Source: Joostella atrarenae (lineage in GTDB: Bacteria > Bacteroidota > Bacteroidia > Flavobacteriales > Flavobacteriaceae). Taken from it: DNA of 64,000 bases. The stretch spans positions 186,001 through 250,000 of the forward strand of contig NZ_JAETXX010000004.1 of NCBI RefSeq assembly GCF_021764745.1, read 5' to 3'. The translations under genes and the position numbers were made by a program. How positions within the stretch are numbered: position 1 is the stretch's first letter; each line of letters starts with the position of its first letter. Below, piece by piece: positions 57,772-64,000 of this stretch. The notes beneath the pieces are model-generated. The model saw nothing but the letters and a program-made list of their open reading frames with translations, made no database searches and was not told the DNA's origin.

Positions 57772-59163
57772 TTATTTTGTAGATTGAAATTTATTTTTTA
57801 CTCCTAAGGTGAAATTTACCCCAAGCCCGAAATTATAATAATAATCATCCCGATTACCATTCTCTATATAATCTAGATTATCCGAAAAAGTCATGTTTTG
57901 CTCTGCAAATAGCTTTATTGAGAATTTCTGATTAATAAAATATTCTAGTCCCAATCCATATTGAATTTTAAAGAATGTGCTCTCGCTATTTTCTGGCGTA
58001 TCATCATCATCAAAACCAAAAAGAATACCTGGACCTCCATAAATAAAAGGTGTTAAATCGTCGTTTGGAAGAATTGTAAGACCAAGATTAGTGTCTACTG
58101 AAGCAAATTTCCTACTGAATAAATCTCCATTATTGAGTTCAAAAGTATTTGCATTTAGATTTAGTGATAAATAGCGGGATGCTCGATATTTATAATCAAA
58201 TCTAAAAACCGGTCGAACCTCAGCATTTCCATAATCTCCATTATTAAGGCTAGCACCAAAACTTAAACCCAAAGAATGACTATACTGCCTGTCTATGTAT
58301 TTTCTGTTATAAAGTTTTGTTAGTGAAGCTTCTTCTTTTTCTTCTTGATATGCAGTTAATAAAGCATTTTCTTCTGCTACACCATCTTTAGCATGCCATA
58401 AATCTGCTTCCATTCCTTCTAAAACCAAACCTTCTACAGCTTTTTCTATTGCTTCTGTTACTGCTAATTGAATAGGTTCATTTCTTGTAAAACCAACCTC
58501 AGCTTCTAAAAGTCTTTGAAACTTAACATATTTAAATAAACTAGCGTCTAGCGCTTGTGATAATATGGTTTTAGAAACATAAATATTTTTAAGGATTTTT
58601 CCGTTGGAAGTAGAAATGGCTCTAAGGTATATGGTTACTCTATCTTGTCTATATTGTGTGCTTCCGCCAACTCCAAAGTAACGAGCTCCCATTCCGCCAG
58701 TAATAATATTAGAATCGTAAGAAACAATTCCTCCTTCTAATAGAATTCCAGCAAACAATAATGGTGGCACTCCAGGATTTCCGTCTTGCTGACCTTGATA
58801 TTCTTGCCTTGTAGAACGTATGATATTACGTTCATTTAATAGATTTCCTATATTCTCTCTTTCTATAGGAGTAAACCACCCAGAATCTTCTAATGCATTT
58901 ATCAAGATTGCAGTTCCCCCTTGTGTAACAGCTGTACTAAAAGTACTTCCTATTTCGGTCTGCTTGTATTGTCCTGTTAAATCTCTAAAATTATACACCC
59001 CAACTACAACTTTACTTTCTGGTTCTGGCAAATTAGTAAGTCGTTTTGTTGCTGCTGTATTTTCGCCTATTCTAGCATCTGTAAAATCTACAGGTTGGTT
59101 AAAATAAGTTCCACAACCGGTTATAAACAGTAAGCTTATTCCAGTTAAAATTCGGTTAATCAT
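57772..59163 (-). CDS. csgG: CsgG-family curli secretion channel with barrel-like C-terminal extension
   Basis: CsgG forms the outer-membrane pore for curlin export. The lipoprotein signal ends LLFITGC; the CsgG domain spans about 18-260 (VVVGVYNFRDLTGQYKQTEIGSTFSTAVTQG, then AVTEAIEKAVEGLVLEGM). A further 170 residues follow (about 290-455) with the alternating pattern and glycine turns of an 8-strand barrel (GLSFGASLNNGDYGN, end FTLGVKNKFQ). The enterobacterial protein is 277 residues; the extension is a Bacteroidota feature. It follows csgF by 6 bases. Confidence 0.9.
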   Translation of the reverse strand: MINRILTGISLLFITGCGTYFNQPVDFTDARIGENTAATKRLTNLPEPESKVVVGVYNFRDLTGQYKQTEIGSTFSTAVTQGGTAILINALEDSGWFTPIERENIGNLLNERNIIRSTRQEYQGQQDGNPGVPPLLFAGILLEGGIVSYDSNIITGGMGARYFGVGGSTQYRQDRVTIYLRAISTSNGKILKNIYVSKTILSQALDASLFKYVKFQRLLEAEVGFTRNEPIQLAVTEAIEKAVEGLVLEGMEADLWHAKDGVAEENALLTAYQEEKEEASLTKLYNRKYIDRQYSHSLGLSFGASLNNGDYGNAEVRPVFRFDYKYRASRYLSLNLNANTFELNNGDLFSRKFASVDTNLGLTILPNDDLTPFIYGGPGILFGFDDDDTPENSESTFFKIQYGLGLEYFINQKFSIKLFAEQNMTFSDNLDYIENGNRDDYYYNFGLGVNFTLGVKNKFQSTK

Positions 59164-59169
59164 AATAAA

Positions 59170-59574
59170 TTATTGATTTGGTATCACTACTTGGGTTTGC
59201 TCTCCTGTATCTGTATCTAAAATATCTATCACCAATCCGTCTTCAGATGGGTAGATATCTACAGCTAAACCTTCTAATGCATAACTCCCTTCTTCCAAAG
59301 CACCATCGCCGAATTGTTCAGAAAATAAATTTCTTGTAATCTGACTTAATAACTGTGAGTTTAAACTTTCTTTAAAAGAGTCTAAACTTGATCCTTGCTC
59401 ATAATCTGTTGCATTAGGATCTGTAAAAGAATTTTGTGCTTGAGCAGAACTTAACAGCCATTGGTAATTAAAAGTTTGCCCTCCAAAATTTGGATTTTTA
59501 GGTGTGTATACAAGACTTTGAGCACTAAGTCCAGTAAAAGTTAGTAGTAATAATAGGTTGATTAGTAACTTCAT
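59170..59574 (-). CDS. csgF: CsgF curli assembly factor
   Basis: A 134-residue secreted protein. The signal peptide is 1-19 (ending GLSAQ). The mature N-terminus SLVYTPKNPNFGGQTFNYQWLLSSAQAQN carries the CsgF signature (NPNFGG, which inserts into the CsgG pore) and the rest is the C-terminal domain that holds CsgB. It lies between csgE and csgG as in other curli operons. Confidence 0.93.
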   Translation of the reverse strand: MKLLINLLLLLTFTGLSAQSLVYTPKNPNFGGQTFNYQWLLSSAQAQNSFTDPNATDYEQGSSLDSFKESLNSQLLSQITRNLFSEQFGDGALEEGSYALEGLAVDIYPSEDGLVIDILDTDTGEQTQVVIPNQ

Positions 59575-59586
59575 TATTATAATTAT

Positions 59587-60312
59587 TTAATATCGTGTTG
59601 GTCCGACGCTAGCTTGTTCTAGTTTTTGCAAATAGCCATTTAAATATATCATAGCTTGATCTGCATGAGCTTTTAAAAAGTCTAATTTAGGCTGAGCAAA
59701 AAATTGATATATAATTACATCTCCAACCTTAACTAGAATTCTTGTTGATCTTCCAAAACTTATAGCTTCTTCTATTTTTATAATTTTATTTGTTTTTATA
59801 TCATTCATATTATATTTCTGATAGAAAAAACCATAAAAATCTTTACCTGCCTTTGTTTTTGTGTCTTCTTCAACAATCCCTTCTAAAATGATACCTTCAT
59901 TTTTCTTATTAAAAGACTCCACTTGTTTTTCTTCTTCAAAAGAAAGAACTACTCGTTTTGTGCTTATTGGTTTTCCTTCATTATATATTAAAAGCAACAC
60001 AATAGTTTCCAAAGAATCATTCTTCTGAATCTGTGTTTCTGCCAACAGTTTATTTTCATATGGTTCGAGGGTAAAGCGACCTTCATCGGTGCTTTTATCT
60101 ATATGCTGTTGTGCATCTTTAACTATTATAGAAAACTCATAAGTCAGACTGTAATTTGTATTAGTCAAATTTTTCCCTGAAGCTGTTATGAAAACAATCC
60201 CCTCCTTTGGCCCTTTAACAATAATTTCTGCCGCTACCTCCTTATTAAAATTTTGAGCTAAGACAGAAAGAAAAGGAAAAAATAATAGGATTATTTTTAT
60301 AAAATTCTTCAA
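59587..60312 (-). CDS. csgE: CsgE-domain curli assembly protein
   Basis: A 241-residue secreted protein (signal 1-19, SVLAQ). The N-terminal half is a beta-sandwich-like region not in E. coli CsgE. The second half (about 140-235) carries the CsgE domain: GILEGIVEEDTKTKAGKDFYGFFYQKY and RSTRILVKVGDVIIYQFF. CsgE caps the CsgG pore and guides curlin subunits. The extra N-terminal part is typical of long Bacteroidota members. The start is clear and it sits between csgB and csgF. Confidence 0.88.
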   Translation of the reverse strand: MKNFIKIILLFFPFLSVLAQNFNKEVAAEIIVKGPKEGIVFITASGKNLTNTNYSLTYEFSIIVKDAQQHIDKSTDEGRFTLEPYENKLLAETQIQKNDSLETIVLLLIYNEGKPISTKRVVLSFEEEKQVESFNKKNEGIILEGIVEEDTKTKAGKDFYGFFYQKYNMNDIKTNKIIKIEEAISFGRSTRILVKVGDVIIYQFFAQPKLDFLKAHADQAMIYLNGYLQKLEQASVGPTRY

Positions 60313-60321
60313 GAGAAATTT

Positions 60322-60816
60322 TTATTTATAGTTCTTAACAATTACAGAACGGTCACTTCCAGTCATTTTAATCGTCATATTATCTCCAATACTGTTAGTT
60401 CCATATTTTTCTACCAATAAATTATTTCCTTGCTGAACTGTATTCACTTCTGAAATATTACTTGTATTTGTACCTACTTCTTGCAAGAAGTTATTATTTC
60501 CAGTCTGCGTAACTACTTCTGTTAATTTATCTACAGATTTAAATTGATTCACTTTATTATTTACTCCAGTTTGATATAAAGAATAATTCATATCCTCTGA
60601 CACGACATTTACATTGGCAGCATTTGCTTGTCCTATTTGTGAGATATAAATACCACTTTCTGAAACAGTCTTACTGCTAGCTTGCAAATTATTTTTCTGC
60701 ACTTGATTTGCGGCTACAATGGTTTTATAATCCTCTTTAGTCACCTCTTGAGCTAAACCAATAGAGGTTATAAATCCACTAAAAAATATTAATAATATAA
60801 ACTTTGTAGCATTCAT
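60322..60816 (-). CDS. csgB: CsgB-like curlin nucleator
   Basis: A 164-residue secreted protein (signal 1-22, IGLAQ). It has a few irregular curlin repeats: YISQIGQANAANVNVV, SLYQTGVNNKVNQFK, VVTQTGNNNFLQEVG, TVQQGNNLLVEKYG. The last part is less regular and basic at the end (SDRSVIVKNYK), as in CsgB, whose C-terminal repeat binds the membrane. It likely templates fibre growth. An unusually strong hairpin lies just before its start codon. Confidence 0.85.
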   Translation of the reverse strand: MNATKFILLIFFSGFITSIGLAQEVTKEDYKTIVAANQVQKNNLQASSKTVSESGIYISQIGQANAANVNVVSEDMNYSLYQTGVNNKVNQFKSVDKLTEVVTQTGNNNFLQEVGTNTSNISEVNTVQQGNNLLVEKYGTNSIGDNMTIKMTGSDRSVIVKNYK

Positions 60817-60830
60817 TACTTTATTTTTTA

Positions 60831-60861
60831 AAGTAGTGAGGGAATTACTCCCTCACTACTT
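60831..60861 (-). promoter_or_regulatory. Perfect 13-bp hairpin before csgB
   Basis: The stem AAGTAGTGAGGGA and its exact complement with a 5-base loop, in the 81-base gap between the long curlin gene and csgB. On the minus strand it is followed by TTAAAAAATAAAGTA and the ATG, with no T-run. It therefore looks more like an RNA processing or stability element than a simple terminator. Confidence 0.75.
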
Positions 60862-60897
60862 ATTTATTTAATTGTGTGTTATTATAATTACTCAATC

Positions 60898-62400
60898 TTA
60901 GTTTTGAGAAATATTAGCATTATTTCCATTACCTAGTTGAAATACTCCACTAGTTTGACCCATTCCACTTTGTGAAACTGTACTCATATTATTAGACCCT
61001 AATTGAGCAACGCCACTAATATTTCCTACTCCTCCTTGAGTTACAGTACTTGTGTTTGCTGCACCAACTTGTAATACCCCATTAACATTAGCGGTACCTG
61101 TCTGATTTACTGTGCTAACATTGTCTGCACCTACTTGAGCCACTGCATTTATTTGTAGTGCACCATCTTGAGTTACAGCACTAGTGTTTGAATCTCCTAA
61201 TTGGAATACACCATTTATTTGATTAGCTCCTGTTTGACTAGAAGTACTAGTATTTTCACCACCTACTTGTACAGCAACATCAATTTGATTAGATCCAACT
61301 TGTGTTACAGTTGCAGCATTTTCATTCCCTGCTTGATAAAGGAAACTTGCAGTCTCATCTCCTGTTTGTGCTACAGTAGCCTTGTTATCATCTCCTATTT
61401 GATCTAAATCACTAGAAATATCAGCAGATCCAAACCCAAGAAAAGTATTAACATTTGCCCCTTTTTGCGTAACAGAAGCATCATTTCTGTTTCCTTCTTG
61501 ATTTACATCACTAGTTATATCATTACTAACAGTTCCAAATGAAGAAGTATTATACTCTTGGTCTACCACTGCATTGTTACGGTTTCCGTCTTGAGTTACT
61601 GTACTCGTAAGACCTTTCCCGCTTAAAAACTGTTGTGTTCCACTTTGAGTAACTGAAGCATTGTTACGGTTACCAAGTTGATCTATTGAACTTGTTGCAT
61701 TATATCGATTTTGATCTACAGTCGCTCTATTACGATCTCCATCTTGCAATACAGTGCTTTGTAATTTTGTACTTGCTACAGAAGCATCGCCTTGAGTAAC
61801 ATTAGCTCTATTACGGTTACCTAATTGATCAACATCACTATTATTACTTTTTCCGTATTGAGTAACATTAGCTCTATTACGGTTACCCTCTTGATTTACA
61901 TCACTTGTTAGCATGTCTCCTTCTTGGCTAACATTAGCTCTGTTACGATTACCATCTTGAGCTACTGTACTAGATAGTATTTTACCATCTTGAGTAACGT
62001 TAGCTCTATTTCGATTACCTTCTTGATCTATATCAACAGTATTTTTTCTTCCTTCTTGTTTTACATCAGCATTGTTACGATTTCCTAATTGGTCAACAGT
62101 AACATAGCTTTTGCTTGTAGCTATAGTTGCAGTACTATTCTGCTCTACAGTAGCATTATTATTATCTCCAGTTTGATTTACATCAGACTGAGCATATTTA
62201 CCTCCTTGTGTAACCTCAGAGTTGTTATCATTTCCATCTTGAGTAATATTAGAAACAGTAAGCTCTCCAGCAGTTTGATCTACAACTACGTTGTTTGTAT
62301 CTCCAGTTTGACTTGATACACTCAGGTTTTCTTGAGCTACACCTACGGACACAGCCAAACCACTCACTAAGAAAAATAGTGTGCTTTTATTTATTTTCAT
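60898..62400 (-). CDS. csgA: Long curlin-repeat protein (CsgA-type)
   Basis: A 500-residue secreted amyloid-type protein (signal 1-22, GVAQ). About 22 curlin repeats of the type QxGxxNxAxVxQ are present. Residues 40-350 have repeats with charged cores (GNRNRANVTQEG); after K340 there is no Lys or Arg and the repeats become 22-residue units such as VGADNVSTVNQTG and INGVFQLG. E. coli CsgA has five repeats, so this is a very long version. It is likely a major or variant fibre subunit. Confidence 0.92.
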   Translation of the reverse strand: MKINKSTLFFLVSGLAVSVGVAQENLSVSSQTGDTNNVVVDQTAGELTVSNITQDGNDNNSEVTQGGKYAQSDVNQTGDNNNATVEQNSTATIATSKSYVTVDQLGNRNNADVKQEGRKNTVDIDQEGNRNRANVTQDGKILSSTVAQDGNRNRANVSQEGDMLTSDVNQEGNRNRANVTQYGKSNNSDVDQLGNRNRANVTQGDASVASTKLQSTVLQDGDRNRATVDQNRYNATSSIDQLGNRNNASVTQSGTQQFLSGKGLTSTVTQDGNRNNAVVDQEYNTSSFGTVSNDITSDVNQEGNRNDASVTQKGANVNTFLGFGSADISSDLDQIGDDNKATVAQTGDETASFLYQAGNENAATVTQVGSNQIDVAVQVGGENTSTSSQTGANQINGVFQLGDSNTSAVTQDGALQINAVAQVGADNVSTVNQTGTANVNGVLQVGAANTSTVTQGGVGNISGVAQLGSNNMSTVSQSGMGQTSGVFQLGNGNNANISQN

Positions 62401-62437
62401 CTTGCTTTTTTTAAAAAATTAGAAATAAGATTTTAAG

Positions 62438-62476
62438 AAAAAAGCGAGCATAAATAATACATTAATATGCTCGCTC
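62438..62476 (-). terminator. Terminator or attenuator between curlin genes
   Basis: The stem GCGAGCAT/ATGCTCGC, a 15-base AT loop and, on the minus strand, a T-run of six. It follows the first curlin gene by about 25 bases and lies ahead of the second, so it can reduce read-through. Confidence 0.8.
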
Positions 62477-62499
62477 ATTACTTATTTCAAATACAATGA

Positions 62500-63264
62500 T
62501 TATTGGTTGATTGAAGCAGAGTTATTGTTACCCATCTGCATAGTGTTAGCCATATTTGAAGCCCCTACCTGAGTAACTCCAGCAGTATTAGCATTTCCAT
62601 ACTGACCTAATACAGACATGTTTTGTCCACCATCTTGCATTACAGTACTCATGTTTCCATTTCCTCTTTGTGTAACCTCTGAGTCATTACCCCAAGCATT
62701 CTGAGTAACACTAGAAGTATTACCATTACCTCTTTGTAATGTTACAGAAGTTTGACCAGCTCCTTTTTGAAGGTCTGTTGCAACGTTTCCATTACCAACT
62801 TGTCTTTGTGAAGAGTTATGATTACTATTTTGCTGAGTGATAGTAGCCTCGTTACCGTTTCCAATCTGCACTTGTCTAGCTTCAGAATCTATTGTTCCTC
62901 CACCTGCTCCATTAGTATATGGAGAACTTTGATCTACTGTAGCTGTATTACCATCTCCAACTTGTCTTTGTCTTGAGAAGTTGTCTCCTCCTGGTGCTTG
63001 TAATCCAGTGTCATTCTGAGAAGAAGATGCCATGTTACCATTACCTTCTTGTAAAATACGTGCATGGTTACCCTCAGCATTTTGAGCAACAGCAGCTTCG
63101 TTACCATTCCCTACTTGATCAACATAAGAGATTGCAGTACCTCCAACTTGATCTACTTGTACATCATTTCCGTTTCCAGTTTGAGCAGAAGTACTCACAT
63201 TGTTTTGAGCCATCATTGTAGCTCCGAATAAAAGCGCCCCAGCGCATAAAATTACTTTTTTCAT
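62500..63264 (-). CDS. Curlin-repeat protein, first gene of operon
   Basis: A 254-residue secreted protein (signal 1-20, ATMMAQ). About 11 curlin repeats, for example QTGNGNDVQVDQ, QEGNGNMASSSQ, QRGNGNTSSVTQ and QMGNNNSASINQ, with short insertions. The N-terminal 20 mature residues lack repeats, like the CsgA secretion signal. As promoter-proximal gene followed by an attenuator it is probably the most abundant subunit. Both CsgA- and CsgB-type functions are possible. Confidence 0.9.
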   Translation of the reverse strand: MKKVILCAGALLFGATMMAQNNVSTSAQTGNGNDVQVDQVGGTAISYVDQVGNGNEAAVAQNAEGNHARILQEGNGNMASSSQNDTGLQAPGGDNFSRQRQVGDGNTATVDQSSPYTNGAGGGTIDSEARQVQIGNGNEATITQQNSNHNSSQRQVGNGNVATDLQKGAGQTSVTLQRGNGNTSSVTQNAWGNDSEVTQRGNGNMSTVMQDGGQNMSVLGQYGNANTAGVTQVGASNMANTMQMGNNNSASINQ

Positions 63265-63309
63265 AATAGATAGATATTTAAATGGTTAAAAATATTAATA
63301 ATCTAGAGC

Positions 63310-63324
63310 GTTCGGGGGACGAAC
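63310..63324. promoter_or_regulatory. Dyad GTTCG-N5-CGAAC in curli leader
   Basis: A perfect 5-bp dyad around GGGGA, about 45-60 bases upstream of the curlin start. It could be an operator or a leader hairpin. Confidence 0.45.
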
Positions 63325-63353
63325 AATAGCATTCTTCTACTTTGGGGCAGTAA

Positions 63354-63374
63354 TTATTGAGTATTTCTCAATAA
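63354..63374. promoter_or_regulatory. 21-bp dyad TTATTGAG-N5-CTCAATAA
   Basis: Perfect 8-bp arms around TATTT, about 90-110 bases upstream of the first curlin start. It is a good candidate operator for the curli operon. Confidence 0.5.
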
Positions 63375-63488
63375 CAATGTAAATGTATGAACAGGAATCT
63401 CATCTTGCATTTTAATCTCGATGAATAACAAAATTACTTGCTGAAATGAAGATTTTATTAAACTTTTCGTGTAATCCATATCTTTAAC

Positions 63489-63504
63489 GAAGATTAAAAT
63501 CTTC
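63489..63504. promoter_or_regulatory. 16-bp perfect palindrome GAAGATTAAAATCTTC
   Basis: A perfect palindrome 54-69 bases past the LysE-type stop and about 225 bases before the curlin start. It may be a terminator remnant or a regulator site; there is no T-run. Confidence 0.4.
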
Positions 63505-63557
63505 CTACAATAGAATTTAATCTATCTAAAAACAGTCAGAAAAGGATGATTTTACTC

Positions 63558-64000
63558 CTAAAAGAAAAGAAAAATTGCAATTCCCACGAAAACAATGATT
63601 TGAAGCCACTTTAAAACTACTCCAACGTTCTTATGTTTCAGTATATAATCAGACAACTTACCAGATAAAACAGCAATACAAGAAAAAATTATAAAAGAAA
63701 CTACCATGAAGATCGCTCCTAAAATATAAAACTGCCATATGGAGTTTAAAGTATCGCTAAAAAGGAATCCAGGGAAGAATGCCAAAAAGAAAATAGACAC
63801 TTTAGGGTTTAATACATTCATAAAGAACCCTTGCTTAAAAAGAGCTTTATATGTTTTTTTTGGGATTTGGGAAGAAGAGATATCAATTTCTGAACTCCCT
63901 TTATATACTTTATATGCCAAGTACAAAAGGTAACAGGCTCCAAAAAGCTTAAGAACTGTAAATAAAAAAGGTGTTTGTTTAATAAGTGTAGAAACTCCAA
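63558..64000 (-). CDS. LysE/RhtB-family exporter (5' part cut off)
   Basis: The frame is open from the right edge: GVSTLIKQTPFLFTVLKLFGACYLLYLAYKVYKG, then NPKVSIFFLAFFPGF and a last hydrophobic helix ending GIAIFLFF. These are the typical middle and end of LysE/RhtB amino-acid exporters, about 147 residues shown. The usual first 60 residues lie beyond 64000. A 60-residue frame at 63818-64000 in another register is a shadow. Confidence 0.88.
   Translation of the reverse strand, partial: GVSTLIKQTPFLFTVLKLFGACYLLYLAYKVYKGSSEIDISSSQIPKKTYKALFKQGFFMNVLNPKVSIFFLAFFPGFLFSDTLNSIWQFYILGAIFMVVSFIIFSCIAVLSGKLSDYILKHKNVGVVLKWLQIIVFVGIAIFLFF

Noticed and set aside
63818-64000. A separate 60-residue protein at the right edge
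   Set aside because: It is out of frame with the LysE-family sequence, which reads continuously from the window edge (GVSTLIKQTPFLF and onward).

Overview
The window reads as chromosomal DNA of a Bacteroidota, most likely a marine or aquatic member of the Flavobacteriaceae. The support is low GC, AT-rich spacers, promoters of the TTG-N18/19-TAnnTTTG type, a split transketolase, FKBP and DUF4856/imelysin lipoproteins, an HTTM/TonB iron-type operon and a flavobacterial curli-type operon. I cannot name the genus. There is no integrase, transposase or prophage. The unusual DNA is concentrated in repeat arrays inside the surface-sugar locus.

Positions 1-11000 (minus strand) form a nucleotide-sugar locus. 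It holds a nucleotide-sugar dehydrogenase and WbpD-, WbpE- and WbpB-like enzymes (together the route to UDP-GlcNAc(3NAc)A), the four dTDP-rhamnose genes rmlB, rmlA, rmlC and rmlD, and a second dehydrogenase paralogue. rmlD carries a TGA exactly where the family has the Trp of RTSWLYS. The rml genes are pushed apart by arrays of about 105 bp and 116/129 bp units built on the core TTCGACAAGCTCAG. Two nearly identical GIY-YIG endonuclease genes sit in the arrays, each bounded by inverted copies of that core, and their last codons and stop codon are read out of the repeat. This looks like a self-contained repeat-plus-nuclease system, analogous to but distinct from REP/RAYT elements.

Positions 11185-15700 are a sulfate-activation operon (cysQ, DUF2061, cysC, cysD, cysN) with a four-helix-bundle gene inserted between cysD and cysN. 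No APS/PAPS reductase is present, so sulfation of a surface polymer is a plausible use. Positions 15900-27300 are housekeeping genes: dnaB, accA, an EamA transporter, an LptF/G permease, tgt, the split transketolase, an outer-membrane barrel, an FKBP lipoprotein, an S4 protein, a phosphoribosyltransferase and aroK. A tRNA-Lys, tRNA-Lys, tRNA-Leu cluster follows.

Positions 27971-34245 encode a periplasmic nitrate reductase system in which NapD, NapA and a four-haem NapB-like protein are joined to a tetrahaem lipoprotein and an NrfC/NrfD-type quinol module. It is divergent from a group III truncated haemoglobin. After it come HPP, a threonine-dehydrogenase-like SDR, a CarH/LitR-type B12 photoreceptor regulator, a TlpA thioredoxin, a lipoprotein with two RskA-like domains, a Crp/Fnr regulator, aconitase, MoxR, two SurA/PpiC chaperones, a small unknown protein and guaB.

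Positions 48337-54508 are a probable iron-uptake operon (DUF4856, imelysin, HTTM, TonB receptor). Positions 54636-56158 hold HMG-CoA lyase and a HAD phosphatase. Positions 56275-63264 are a curli-type operon with two long curlin-repeat proteins, a CsgB-like nucleator, CsgE, CsgF, CsgG with a fused barrel-like C-terminus, and a propeller lipoprotein. Strong hairpins between the first genes probably set subunit ratios. A LysE-family exporter runs off the right edge.
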